A stretch of DNA of 64,000 bases, from NCBI GenBank assembly GCA_030407085.1, contig CM059587.1, forward strand, positions 83,403,001-83,467,000, written 5' to 3'. A program made the position numbers and the translations under genes. The notes under the pieces were generated by a model. The model had not been told where the DNA came from, did not search any database, and saw only the letters and a list, made by a program, of their open reading frames with translations. This document shows positions 45,168-58,070 of this stretch, piece by piece; position 1 is the stretch's first letter; every line of letters starts with the position of its first letter. Origin of the DNA: Trichopria drosophilae. Taxonomy: Eukaryota > Arthropoda > Insecta > Hymenoptera > Diapriidae.

Positions 45168-46370
45168 CAAGCTTGTGCAACACGTTTTCTCGGACCTGTC
45201 TTCACGTTGTCTCGCATCTCCACTCTCTGATCGCATCGCGCGTATCACTTCCGATCGGATCTATCTTGAAGCTGCAACCTGTCTCGCGGCTACTCTCCAT
45301 GAGAAGCTGTTTCGCGAAACCGATACGTAGCATCAATCAATCAATCACAAACCTAGTCCGACAAGATCTAAACGCGGCACTCTTTTCACTCTGTGACGAA
45401 TTGTGCGACTTGTAAAACTTTTATCAAATATCGAACACGGAATCCGATGATTGGTCGTAGATCATCCAAAAAAGATATCCAAAAAACTGATCCAAGGTCG
45501 ATTCTGGCCGTTGGATAACAGAAATGAAAGTGCGGCTTTTTCTGGCTTCGAGCGTAACTGGATGACGATTCACGAACCTCTGGCTTCGTCACCGGTTCAC
45601 GGCGGATTGAGTCGAGAAGCGAGAAACGCGTCCTGGCTTCTCCTGCTCGTGCATTCCCGGCCATTCTCGGCGTCGAAGCTGTTTGGAGGTGGTATCGAAG
45701 TTGCCGCGCGATTGCAGGGCCGTATGCTACCCTCAGCTTCAGAGTCGCCACTTCCTCCATAATGTCCCCCCTCCCCCTTTCGTGTATACATTTTCCTCCC
45801 TATTTTATCTATTTTCCTAGGTCTAACTATTCTGCCTCTCGTCACCTTTGACCCCCCGTTCTCCCCTTGCATCTTCCAAACCATCTCTGGAGCTCTGCTT
45901 TTTTTTCGATCATCATCCGGCGCCTTTTTCTCACCTATTTTTTTTTATCGGTTTGCCCGTGCCTCTTCCCACCAACGCCACCGCCATCGTCACTACGAAA
46001 CCTAGCACCCGTCAACCGCATACTTACTCTATCACTCTTGAGCATATTGCAGGATGCCACTTCTCGTGCTTTCCGTTCGGCTGAAAGTCCATCCCACCTC
46101 TACCTCTGCTTTGAACTCGCATTCTCTCTTGCTTTATTGCTTTCTAGTTCCTCACCTCTTCTACATTATATACAATTCGAGATTTTTTCCCTACTCCTGC
46201 CTTTGTTTTCCAATCCAATCCCATCCTTGTTATCTTATCCGTTGGTAAATAGTCAAGAATCCACAAAATCCCAACTTTTTGGATGTCTCAACTTCATGGA
46301 AAATTGGAATCGCAATTTCGGAATCATCAAAGTTAGAAATAACCTAATGGCTCCTTTTCCATGAGACGCC
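45168..46370. promoter_or_regulatory. Upstream region of the inferred Csrnp promoter
   Basis: 45168-45765 is GC-rich and unique. 45765-46250 is strongly pyrimidine-rich on the plus strand (GA-rich in gene orientation), which could be GAGA-type promoter sequence. The open frames across it are low-complexity and not credible proteins. Confidence 0.35.
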
Positions 46371-46372
46371 CC

Positions 46373-46679
46373 GTGCAAAAATTTTAAATCCGTGACGGAT
46401 CCATGATGGATCTTCGGTGGATCTACTCTATCATCATCACTATCTGTGGATTTATAGCGGACCAAATTTCAGCATGCTTTTGTGTGCCAAAAATCATTAC
46501 GCATTTCTAAAAAAGTCATTAAAAGCAGCGGTAACACGAATTTTTGGTATTCAAAGTATGCGAAAATTAGATCCTTTATAAATCGATAGGTAGTGCGGGA
46601 TCGTCTCAAAAAATATAATTTCGACGGAGTAGATCCACCGAAGATCCATCAATGATCCATCATGGATTTAAAATTACAC
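46373..46679. mobile_element. MITE with ATTTTAAATCC...GGATTTAAAAT ends
   Basis: Left arm ATCCATGATGGATCTTCGGT / GGATCTACTC is mirrored by GAGTAGATCCACCGAAGATC near 46627. Arms about 55 bp, total about 305 bp, interior unpaired and non-coding. Confidence 0.75.
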
Positions 46680-48005
46680 TAATCAAATAAACCAACATAG
46701 TTTTATTGTCCCAGTCAATTCCAAACCAATTTTTTGCGTAGAATCCGTGGTTAGAATTGTCTTCTGATATTTGAGATTATGTACCACAATTTAGGGAATT
46801 TTCCTTCTGTTGGATAATATAGTACAACTCTTTCTGTTTAATTTGGGAGTCGCAGAGTTTAATTACGAATTTTCTTCACCAAGTTAAGTATCTGCTAAAC
46901 TGGCATATTAACTATTAGAACCTCAACTATTCCTAATAGGTTTTGAAAATAGCTCGGATATACTTCCTAAAAGGACGGTCCGGAAATCTTTAGCGTACAT
47001 CTGTTTTCTGATGTATTTTGATGCGCTGAATTTGAATATCATGATGAAAATAAGTGGAGATGCGATTATCCTGGTGAAAAACACGAAACCCCCATTCAAT
47101 TAGCCTCTAAAATCAATAATAACTGACCAACTTCGCAAATCATATGGTAGCATCTTAGTAACTATTAATTGTTTCAGTACATTAGAGTCACTTCCTACTA
47201 TGGTTTTTAAAGACCTTAACGAGAGTTTTGATGATTTATAAATAAATTCTAAATTCGCTGCATTTCCCTGCTAAAGTCACTGGTGGTAATTGACTTAATT
47301 AAACATTTCCAAAATGGTTGAAAATCTAACTAATCTAATCTCATCCGTTTTGGAGGTCTTAACTACATTTTAGGAAGTCAATATTATTGAAGCTATCCAA
47401 GAAATAGCTTTACAGTATTTTTGGACAACAATTGTTCCCCTTTAATTACACCTCCTCTTAAATTGCTAATCAAGTACATCAGTAGTTAGATGGAAGTCCA
47501 GAAGGCCTAAACACGACACTTGTGATTGTCAAAACTCCTATTTCATCCAGTCTTGCGGAAATATAAGATCTATCCCATAAATTACATTAATTTCATTTCA
47601 GTCATTTCCATTCTTTTTCCTGATACATTATTCAAACGACTTTCTTTTTTAACTAAACAATCTCGTTATCCGACATCTTTTCGTTGTTATTACTATTCTA
47701 GTATTCCCTTCATACTTGCACAGCCTCCGATATTTCCCCCGAAGGTAAATACGGCCAATTTTCTTAGTCACGATTCAGTTACTTCTTACTTTCACAAGCG
47801 AGTGCTCGCTTCCGAAGCGTGTTTCTAAATTAAAACATAGGTTACGTTACTCCCTGAGCTACGAATTCAAACTTTAGGCATGCGATCAAGCTTTAACATT
47901 TTAGTACATAGTATGGTCGTACTCTAGCAAGATCTTAAGAGAAATCGGCATGGTTGTAGTTGGATCATCGCTCAATCTGTCTTAAGTAATTGGTCGAAAT
48001 ATTAC
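46680..48005. other. Intergenic, nothing recognised
   Basis: Unique moderate-AT sequence upstream of the Csrnp promoter. No exon, RNA gene or element recognised. Confidence 0.35.
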
Positions 48006-48219
48006 TTGAAAATTTCACCATTCCATGTGGTAATTTTGAAACTTGTAGAATGAGAAAAATTGCCAATCTTTCTGATAAAAATTACTATAAGTTCTTGACA
48101 TTTTTACTATTCAGACAGTAACATTTAAAAATCTAGCAATTTTTACCACAAATATTGGCAATTTTCTCCATTCTGCAAGTTTATCCTAAAAATTACCATT
48201 TAGAATGGTGAAATTTCAA
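48006..48219. mobile_element. MITE with TTGAAAATTTCACCATTC ends
   Basis: TTGAAAATTTCACCATTC at 48006 is mirrored by GAATGGTGAAATTTCAA ending 48219. Inner arms also pair (AGAAAATTGCC-type words near 48055 and 48165). 214 bp. Confidence 0.75.
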
Positions 48220-49169
48220 AAAAAAAATTTGCTCAATATTGATGCTACTTTGAAACATTTTGATAACACAGCCAATTTCTCTCGGTCGCTTTTGTTGTTA
48301 TTGTAAACAAAACAAGAAAGTCGGTTGCCCTTGAACGCAGAAACTTGTTTTCCTCGCGGTTACTAATCTCAAAAATCGACCTTGATAGACTAAACTTGAT
48401 ATTTTGCTACTGTTTCAAAGGCCTATGTTATTAGAGCGCCTCTTCCAAGCGAAAAGCCGTGGGATGCCCAACTGGTTTCGTATTCGTACCAAATAACCTT
48501 CGAACTAACGCATTGCTAGGCACTTTGGTATGTACTGACTGCTGCTTGTTCGGATAACTCGGCCTTTGCATCGATGCTTTCCATCGAATGATATATTCCC
48601 TCGTTATATTCCCTACAAGGTTTAGGGCTTTGTTGCGCTCTTGATTTTCAAAAGTGATACCAGGAAATGGGAAATTCTATTCTCCCTATTGTATGAATAT
48701 GAAATTTGTGGCTTCAGAAATTAGTTTCTCATAAAACAGTTTTATGTGCTGCTTGTGGCGTCTAATATTGGCATAACTGCATCTGCATTTCTAACAACTT
48801 TTTTTAATTTATTGAATGCCTTGGTGAAAAATATTACTAGATTAACCCTTTATCTCCTAAATGAATATTTTTTTCAGTTAAGGTTCTGTTACATATTTCG
48901 AAAGTATTGTGTCTTAAGAATATACTGTGAAAAAATCACAACGAAATTCGAAAAATTGACAGCGCCATCTGTCACCAAAAATAACTATAATGATAGGCAA
49001 AACGTACGTAACTTTGTCATGAAGAAGTGAAATCCACAATAAAAAATGGTTGTTGGCATTTAAAATTGTTAAATTACCCCTTACGGGTGGGAGTGGGGGG
49101 TTATTTTTTTTATTCTTTGTCTATTTGTTGAAATATTTGACCATTTCCTTACTTGTTGGATACTCTGTA
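48220..49169. other. Intergenic, nothing recognised
   Basis: A slightly GC-richer stretch at 48280-48620 without credible exons; otherwise AT-rich. Confidence 0.35.
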
Positions 49170-50000
49170 TATTACATTAAAACGATCATGTAAAAAAAGC
49201 ATATAATGCTGACTTTTTGCTGGATAAATTGAAAAACATTAGAAGATAAAATTTAAAAAATGGAATTGCTTTTGTTTTTAATGTACCACCTATAATTTTG
49301 GTCACAACTAAATTTTGTATTGAATCCTGATCTTTTTGTTTTGTAAATTTTCTTTCTTTATGTTTATTTCGAAAGGTCCAAATTTCTCTAATCATATTAA
49401 AAATCAGAATCTTATTTGTAATCTACAATCTTTCATGAACTTCAATATCAAGAGGGACAATGATATTAATTTCGGTAACACGATTAACAACTTTTGTTAC
49501 CATTAGCATTCAAATTTAATTTAGAAACAATTTTACAAAATTTGTACTGCTAGCAAGAGCATTACTGCATAAGATAAAATATAGAAAATTACCAGTTTTT
49601 CAAACTACTAAATAACTCACTACAAAATAAATTCTAGAGTGACAAAATAAAACCAATTATAAAAATTGACTTTATTTTGTTAGATCTTGTTGGTCTTGTC
49701 ATTAGGAACATAATTGTAAGATTTAGGGAGATTTTTGTATTCAATATTATGGTAAAAAATATAACTAGTTTGAGTTATATCCTGAAATTTGTTCTTCTTT
49801 TACTTTTTTGACTGATATTTCACATTTTCAATTAAATTTTGTTTGTAATTAATCAAGTTTTTGAGAAAATGTAATATATTCCTTGATGAAATCTAAGCAT
49901 TTTTTGTTCTCTGCAATTTTGTTTCGAAAAGTTGATACAAAAAATCGTAAACTATAAAATTTGAGATTTTTTCGCAAAAATTAAATTGTCAAAGTAAAAA
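49170..50000. repeat. Diverged duplicate, copy A (partner at about 51040-51900)
   Basis: ATTGAAAAACATTAGAAGAT and AATAAAACCAATTATAAAAA match ATTGAAAAACATTAAAAAAT and AATAAAACCAAATATTAAAT in the partner, in the same order. The right part (49820-50000) also matches the palindromic core element of 1345-3255. Confidence 0.5.
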
Positions 50001-51039
50001 GAAGCAAACATGTTAACTACAATATTCATTTGCAAACTTGAATAACTAACTGAACTAAATATGTTGATAAAATACTTGTGATTTTGAGTTAACATATGCA
50101 AAAAAAAAAACCAAAATTTACAATACCATTACTAATTATTACTACGTAGTATGGAAAAAAATTAAAGCTGATAATAGATTGTGATAACATTAAATGAAAC
50201 CGATCTTATAAAAAATGAGTGTTACCAAAGGAAAACTAGTTAAATTTTGGCCAAATATTGGGCACAACCGGGTACCACAAATATTTCTCCAGCTGGATAC
50301 ATGTCAAATCAAATACTTCATGATTAGTCTTAAAATCAGTGAATGTATAAGTCTGACCTTGTCTAAGAGGTCTTACTTTCGTTTTATCTTACTTTCAGTC
50401 GACTTTCTTACTGAAATTCATATTTTGTCTTGTTTTTTATTTTGATTTAAGGATTCTATTTTACAATACAGATACGTTTTTGGATTGTTTAAATATTTTA
50501 GGTCCATAAACATTTGAAATTCAAATATCCACTGAAAATGTGAATAGTTTCTATTCTGGATTAGATTTCTTAATCAGCGCTTTAAATAATTTCAGAATAG
50601 CAGGTGATATCACTGTACATATTTCAGTGTTTTCTAAGTAAGATCATACGTTTATCTGGGTCATTTTCAAAGAAACGTTACAATGGAGTTTTGAACGAAA
50701 TATTACTATACTAATTAGAACATTGACATTTATTATAATTTTATTAATTGTTGTAAAATGTTAAGTGAATTTTCAAAGATATCATTTATCACATTTGATG
50801 TCGCAGCTCCGCAATAAAAAGGAATGTGTAATCTCCCTGGTTGGTTCTACATGATTTCTTACGTCATCAACCTATTTAATCATTACTATTGTAATTATTA
50901 TTTACGTAATTTTTATTTAAAGCATGCAACAATGAGTAACTTTTATATCATATACACTCTTCTTATTTCGGTTTTCAATTTCACTTCGTTAATTAAAAGT
51001 ACCGATCTATTATAATGTTTTGTTTGTAGCGAAGATGTT
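50001..51039. other. Intergenic, nothing recognised
   Basis: AT-rich sequence between the two diverged duplicates. Confidence 0.35.
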
Positions 51040-51900
51040 AGATTAAAACCATTTTGGAAAAGTAGATCATAAAAAAAAATTGTGTTTACTTAGATGAATT
51101 GAAAAACATTAAAAAATAAAATTAAAATAATGGAATTACAGTAGGTAATAAATATTTACCCAATCGGTACCTCGCCTTCTCCTCTCGACTCTTATATTAG
51201 TCAAGAGAAGGGGAACGCCTTCTCCCACTCCTCTCAGTCGCGTTATATTCGTGACGTCATAGCCAGCCCTTTCTGAGGCCCCTGCGAGCAAGGTGGGGGA
51301 TAAAGAGAGCGGCGACAGACAAATATAACGAGACGGAACTGGGACGTAAATATAGCGAGACGCGAATATTAAATATAAAGTATTAAATGCTTCTCTTTAT
51401 TTCCTAAAATGTAGTATTTATTGTTATTTTGTTCAAATGTACATTATTCAATACCATTTTTTCAAAATTCTAACGAATCAAAAATCTTTCAACTAAAATA
51501 TTAATAGTATTAATATACAAGTACGCGACGAAATAGTAGAAAATTACAGTTACTAAATAACTAATAAATTCTATAATAACGAAATAAAACCAAATATTAA
51601 ATTTTGTATTTATTTTATTTTATTAGACATTTTCTGATATAAATATAATTATTGCTTACACGGAATATTTATTAAAATAATAATTATCACAATTTCATAA
51701 AAAGTCAATATTCTAATTTAATGCATATATTTTAGTAAATAAGAATGTAGTAAGTTATATATAGCTATATATATCAGCTTTAAATTTTCAGTTAATTACG
51801 TAAAATTTTAAAAATTCATCAAAATTATAAATTTTCATTTTGATTAGTATAATACTTTATTATAATTCCATTGCAATTTTTAAATTTACATTTATTAGTT
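51040..51900. repeat. Diverged duplicate, copy B, interrupted by a MITE
   Basis: Same order of matching words as 49170-50000, broken by the CRE-bearing MITE at 51139-51371. Confidence 0.5.
51139..51371 (+). mobile_element. CRE-bearing MITE, copy 3 (decayed ends)
   Basis: TA then CAGTAGGTAATAAATATTTA at the left. The interior matches copies 1 and 2 (AGAGAAGGGGAACGCC, GTTATATTCGTGACGTCATA, GCAAGGTGGGGGA). The right end has lost its GGGACTTTACTG terminus. Confidence 0.75.
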
Positions 51901-53169
51901 TTCGACAGTAGTTTCTTAGTGCTCCAAAAATTTGTACATATTACTAACAGTTTAAAAATGCGTCTAATATCGATTCATTTGAAAATGCATTCAAGTCGAA
52001 CGCCCGTTTATGTAGTCGCAAATCATTACCATCGTTTTGATAAGTAGTTCTATTGCTATATGTCAACGAACTTTTGAACTATTATAAGAAATGGTGACTA
52101 CAAGACTTCCTTTATAAGAGTTATAGAATTTTTTTCGTTATCGGCACTATTATTGTATAATAAAAAACAAAAATCGTGAGCTATAAAAAAATGATCTTAT
52201 TTATGCGCGGAAATAAAAATCGTTTGAAATAATAAAAACCGAAATTATGTTGTTATCAATATAAGATATTCTAAGTCTTCCATTATCTGCAGTTTGAAAT
52301 TTGCTAAATACCGATGTTTTATGATAAAAGCATAAATGATACAAACAAGTCTAAGAAAACTAAATTTATCCCATTCTTTTCTTAAATTTTACTTTACAAA
52401 TAGTGAAATTACAAACGGGTGGGCTGCATTAAAAATTTGTCAATGTTAACATCACTAAATTATCTTATGTGCCGACAGTAATCATGTCTTAAGAAACTTC
52501 AGTGATACAAAGAGAATAAAAAATACGAGAAACACCCAAGACGTCCCAGTTTATTCAGCGTTCTTGACAAATTAATTATCAAAACCCGTTATGCGAAACG
52601 AAGTGAAAATATGTATTTTGAGCACGTCGTGAATATTTTTCAAAAAAAAAGACGTACATTAAGCGTAAAACACCTGTATTAAGCGAAAGTAAAAATGCCG
52701 TAATAGTAACGGTACATGGAAGTTCTAAGAATACTATTTTCCGCATTTTACTTAATAACGAAGGGTGTTACAGGTTGTTATTAACTTCATAAAATATCGT
52801 CTTATTGTATGCAGTTGGAAATGTAGACCGAGGATACGTCTCATGGCGTATGTCGTGATAAAGATCGGTATAGAAAACCTGACGTTTTTTGTTTTCGTCG
52901 ATGACGTTGCAACATTTTTTGTTTTCTAATGTGCACACTCGTGTATAATTAACTTCACAATTTGCACCGTCAGGTGCTCAAGGGTTTAAATATATATTAT
53001 TTAATGATTTAAACTTAATGTATTATATATAAATCAAAATTTAAATGCAAGTAAATATAAGATCAAAAAAGAAAAAAACATGTATAAAATACTAGTCTTG
53101 ATTTGCTAGTTTATTAGTAATAAAATTAGTATCGCTTTATTATATAAGAAATAGATAAATTTCATTATT
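51901..53169. other. Intergenic, nothing recognised
   Basis: AT-rich with no exon or element recognised. Confidence 0.35.
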
Positions 53170-53325
53170 TACGTCCCTACATATTTGCCCAGTTTTGTCG
53201 CATTATATTTACCTGTCGCCGCTCTCTTTTTCCCCCACCTTGCGGGCTGCGGCATGAAGGGCCTGCTATGACGTCACGAACGTAACGCGACTGAGGGGAG
53301 TGGGAGAAGAGGCGCTCCCCTTCTT
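53170..53325 (-). mobile_element. CRE-bearing MITE, copy 4 (inverted, truncated)
   Basis: Begins ACGTCCCTACATATTTGCCC and runs through CCCCCACCTTGCGGGC, TGACGTCACGAACG and GGCGCTCCCCTTCTT, the reverse complement of the right three-fifths of copy 1. The other terminus is missing. Confidence 0.8.
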
Positions 53326-53746
53326 AATCAACCAGTTTAGTTACTTCGATTACTAATGTAGGAATCACAATGAAATTATTTTATACAATGACTAATTATG
53401 ATAAATGTACTTAATATTTTTAGTGATGACAGCTTAGCTAAACTCAATTTTTTTAATGCTCTATTGTAATTTATTTTTTGGGACAGAAGTTTGTAACAAT
53501 AACTTCGGAAAAATAATGTAAACCAAATGAACTTAAAAAGACAATATTTTCTATAAAATGTTTAATTTAAGTACCTCTGAAATTATTCATTGAATTAGAC
53601 TAAATTTCAGCACTTAACTTGACGTTTATTCATTTTAACTGAATATTTGTTTAATGATATATTAATTTGTTTATTTCATTTTTCGAATTAGACATATAAA
53701 CAACAATTTCTCAAAATAACATCAGATTTTCTTTCATTTCTTCCAG

Positions 53747-53956
53747 GTGAAACGGCGGCTATGTTCCAAATGCGATTTCTCGCGCGAAATACACCTGGAC
53801 AATCACGGACATGCTCGGAATTTTTTCCTACAAGTAGATTTTACGGCTACGGATTCGAGGTTTGGTTGGAAAGATATAACATTTCTTTGTAATGTCTCAA
53901 GCAAACGATCTACGTGTCGAAAATTCAAGAACGATACTTTTCGATTTCGGTACTAA
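53747..53956 (+). CDS. Weak candidate exon, unknown protein
   Basis: A strong acceptor (TTTCTTTCATTTCTTCCAG) at 53728-53746 opens a frame of about 70 codons beginning VKRRLCSKCDFSREIHLDN, ending TAA at 53956. The first 100 bases are GC-richer than the surroundings. The CxxC and His residues hint at a zinc-binding segment, but the spacing does not match the C2H2 pattern. A weak donor (CAA|GTAGAT) lies near 53831. No partner exon was found, so this could be chance. Confidence 0.2.
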   Translation: MKRRLCSKCDFSREIHLDNHGHARNFFLQVDFTATDSRFGWKDITFLCNVSSKRSTCRKFKNDTFRFRY

Positions 53957-55981
53957 AAGGCAACGATTTTTCGATTGAGAATTTTTATTTTGTTGCAGGT
54001 AGTGGGAACATTGAATATCTCTTGAAGATTTATCTGATAAAACCTCTTGTATATTAAAAATTTTTGACATTTACCGAAATTCTAGTAAATTTATGGAAAT
54101 AGTTGCAAGTATACATGCGTCATCCAAGAAAATAATTTTGAAAATATATACAGAAGGAAGTTTAAAAAATGTGTCCTAAATTGGACGATGTGTATTTGGG
54201 TTTTAAACTGTACTAATTTTCTTCAATTAAGTTAATGTTTACGCTAAAAATCTTAGTCTGACACTAAAAACTTAATATCAGTTAAATAAGTCTTGTTTCA
54301 AATCTGAGTATGAATACTGAATTTAAGAAAACCAACTCTATTTTAAATTAAAATTAGCTTATACTCGTTATCGAATAAAAACAATCTAATTTTAAGACCA
54401 GTTGCGACATTAGTTTAGTTTATCTAATAGGCTAAAGCAAATTGAATATGTAAAAAGTTTCAGACTTCTGAAACTGCATGCAAACTGAATATGCAAAAAG
54501 TTTACAATTCTGGACCTTATTTTGCTCTGTAAAAATTATAATAAAGTGGAATTATTGATTATGATCAATAAAATGTTTTGCAAAAAACGTCATTGTGATA
54601 TTAATTCCATACAAGTATAAATGGTAATAACTAAAAAAAATCTCTGAGGACGAAAAATGTCATGAGATTTTTCAGATTAAGTAATGCAAACATATTGAGT
54701 AGTTTAATTAATATCAAAACCATGACAGTTTTACCTTGAATAAAACTTAGATCATTTTAAGTTCTATGTTCTTTAAATTGAATATTAATATATAATAGGA
54801 ATAGGACGACTATGTTCAATAGACATTTCTTCGAATATTGTCGCATAGAGGAAAACTGAATTCGTTATTAAAATATGATTTTTAATCCTATATATTTGGC
54901 AAAAAATTGAAAATTTAGTCGCAGCAATGTTTACAATATTTTAAAGTCGTTATTCCTATATAATTTTCATAATTACGTGGCTAAAATCGACATTTATATA
55001 AGTTAATATTTACCTTTTAGTATGAGAGACTGGTATACCGCGATTTCATCAATTTTCATTAATTAATTACAATATTTATGTAATTTAGAATTATTAGAAA
55101 AGAATTTGTTATGATTGATCATTATAGGACAATTTTCATCCATATTTGATGGTTGTCATCATTTTTATGTTAAAAAATTTTACAGATTATCACAATATTT
55201 AGTTATTTTTTAAATTTTTTGTAAGATTTCTGTCATTCGTCTCTATTTTTATTAATTGTTTGACATTAATCATTATTCGACAAGTTTAAGATATTCTAAA
55301 ATAACTTGAGGATTCTTGATGTTTTAGAGCTTTTAGCAATGAAATTGTTACAATAATTGAATTTTGTGTACAATAATTGAATTTTTCTTAGTTTCATTAA
55401 ACTCAGAATTTAACAGCTTGAAATACATTATGATTAGAAGTTTAGTCTAACAAATGTCTGATTATGAAATGAATAATTTAATGGAGGTACACTTAGGAAA
55501 CCTGTTTTCATGTTTTATAATTTTATTTACACTCGAGATAAATTTTAAATTTTTTAGCACGCGGAAAAACGAGAATAGTCGATTTAACTATCTGTAGCAG
55601 CTGTTCGAAAAATAGCTAATACAACGAACTAATTTGTGAAAATGACAAACCAACAATGGTTGCAAGAACTATTTTAAATGTCTTAAATTTTGAACTATAA
55701 AAGATGGCAAAATTGATAATCTTTTCTCATATCTTAGTAACGCCATGAAGTTAGTTCAACTATTTTTAAGCGGTTACACAATCCAACTAAAAAAAATGTT
55801 CGATGTCCTGTGATTAAATGAAGTTAAGGATTATCTATGAATTATATATAAAAATTATAAAATTTGAGGTTAGGATTACCATTCAATGTTTGAGAATAAC
55901 AAACTGAAAATAGTTGCAGTAAACAAACAAAAAAATCTAAGGTATATATATATATATAGCCAACATTTTTAGCTGAATTAC
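53957..55981. other. Intergenic, nothing recognised
   Basis: AT-rich. A short (TA)n run lies near 55941. Confidence 0.35.
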
Positions 55982-56182
55982 TATATTTTTGTAGTTTGTC
56001 AATGATTTACTTTTTTCTGCGAATTAATTATTATACGAGGATAATTTATATTAACTAATAATCCTAACAATGATTTATTGATTATATTTATTATATTTTT
56101 TTAGTTTGTCAATGATTTAGTTTTTTTCTGTGAATTAATTATTAAACGATGATAATTTATATTAACTAATATTCCTAACATT
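55982..56182. repeat. Two-copy tandem duplication, period 110 bp
   Basis: TAGTTTGTCAATGATTTA...GAATTAATTATTA...GATAATTTATATTAACTAAT at 55992 is repeated at 56102 with a few substitutions. Confidence 0.85.
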
Positions 56183-57423
56183 AATATATATAACTACACA
56201 GAAAAATTGTTATGCTGTCAAATAATGTTTGCAAAAATTTATTTCAATTAATAAGTTATTTTTTTCATTTTTTCCTTTACAAGACAGTTTGTACTTCGAG
56301 TAATATTGTAATTTTAGGTTCTTTCACGTACATTTATAATTATATAAAGAGTTTTTTGAGTATTTTTGAAAATAGTTTCCTTAAAACACAGAAGAAATCA
56401 GCAACAACTCGTGGAGGTTCGTATTTCGAACCATGCTTGTGTAATACGTGAAGGTCTCAACTTTCATCTGAAATTTGTTGACATTCTTTATCGTGTTTCT
56501 TTTTTATGTGAATCCCAGTTCTACATACCAATTTAAAAACTAAAAATACAGAATTTAAACACATTTTCTTATCCCATTTCTAGATTTATATTACAGATAA
56601 TAAAAGAATGAACATTAACGTGTTTTTGAAAAAAATTTATAACTTTTAAAACAATTTTAAAGATAACACGCAAGTGGAAAACTCCTTTCGAGAAAAAAAA
56701 TACTTGAAAAAACACTTCAGCGCCCTCTCTGTGAGATAATCTCAACGTTGAAAAGGGGTTTCGAAATTCATTTTGAAACATTATAGGAATATTCTCTCCA
56801 GTAAAATAACGATTTCTACAAGAATTGTTTGTAAATTAAATCATTTGATATTTAAAATAGTACTATAATAACATACCTGAAGAGAAAAAAATACATATTG
56901 GAACTGTCAAACTACACTTATTCAAAATCAAAATTTAAAAATAATAGTCATTACCTAAAGTTTCTTCTTAAAAAACGGTCAAGATTTTTTATTAATAATT
57001 AAGAAAATTCAGTTAATGATCTCGAAAATTATTTATCTTAACTTCTCTGAATGAAATTCTTTAAATTTCATTCCTCAAGTACAAGTAGTTAAAAAATAAT
57101 GAATACCTGCAATTTTTTCGACAAATCACATTTACAAGCAGCTAAAAATCTAGATTTTTTAAATTTAGTTTTCTTGTGAATTATTTTCTTAGCAAGGTAC
57201 ATTCGAACTGATTGAAATGCGTAAATTTTAACTATATTTTACGACACCAGTTTCAATACCACTTAATACTTTTTACTTAAATACAATTCAGAAAATTTAT
57301 CAAATAAACGATTCTGATATGCTTTCAATTATTTAATAATAAATAAATATGTGATGTACGTCTGAAACAAGCAGATCACAATGTTTGTGATGTGTACTTT
57401 TAAGTTTTCTAGCTTAATTTTTT
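56183..57423. other. Intergenic, nothing recognised
   Basis: AT-rich sequence with no recognised features. Confidence 0.35.
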
Positions 57424-58070
57424 GGGCACGGGTCGAAAAACCGACAAATCAAAAAGAAGAAAGGTCGAAAAACCGACAGCAAAAAAACAGACAATTGAAT
57501 AGCCGACAGTCAAAAAACCAACATTCGAAAAGCTGACACTCAAAAAACCGACACTTCAAAAAATGATTGTCCACTTGCCGATGTATCTGTTTTGGATGCG
57601 GGGCGAAAAACCGACAAATCAAAAAGCCGACAGGTCAAAAAACCGACACATCAAAAAATTACTGTCTGCTTCTCGACATGCCTAATTTTGGGTGCGGGTC
57701 AAAAAACTGACAAATCAAAAAGCCGACAGGTCAAAAAACCGACACTTCAAAAAATGATAGTCCGTATGTCGATGCGTCTATTTTTCTGTGTGTCGGCTTT
57801 TTGACTGTCGGCTTTTCGATTGTCGGTATTTTGACTGTCGGTTTTGTGACCTGTCGGCTTTTTAATTTGTCGGTTTTTTGACCCGCACCCCTAAATTTTA
57901 TGTGTCGGCTTTACGCTTGTCGGTTTTTTGACCTGTCGGCATTTTGATTTGTCGGTTTTTCGACCTACCCCCTCTATTTTTTCATGTGTCGGCTTTTTGA
58001 CTTTCGGCTTTTCGACTATCGGCTTTATGGCTGTCGGCTTTCTGATTTGTCGGTTTTTCGACCCACACCC
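57424..58070. mobile_element. Foldback made of a 16 bp CCGACA minisatellite
   Basis: Units of the form AAAAAGCCGACAGGTC (16 bp) are repeated in the left half and inverted (GACCTGTCGGCTTTTT) in the right half. Outer ends GGGTCGAAAAACCGACAAAT and the inverse match. Spacer words (TGATTGTCC, TGATAGTCCG) interrupt the left half at about 120-130 bp intervals. A small relative is at 18480-18596. Open frames here are repeat-encoded only. Confidence 0.8.

Noticed and set aside
45867..46364. 165-codon plus-strand frame
   Set aside because: Pyrimidine-rich sequence yields Leu/Ser/Phe runs; no conserved motif.
57424..58070. CRISPR array
   Set aside because: Repeats are contiguous, degenerate, inverted in the middle and lack unique spacers; eukaryotic context.
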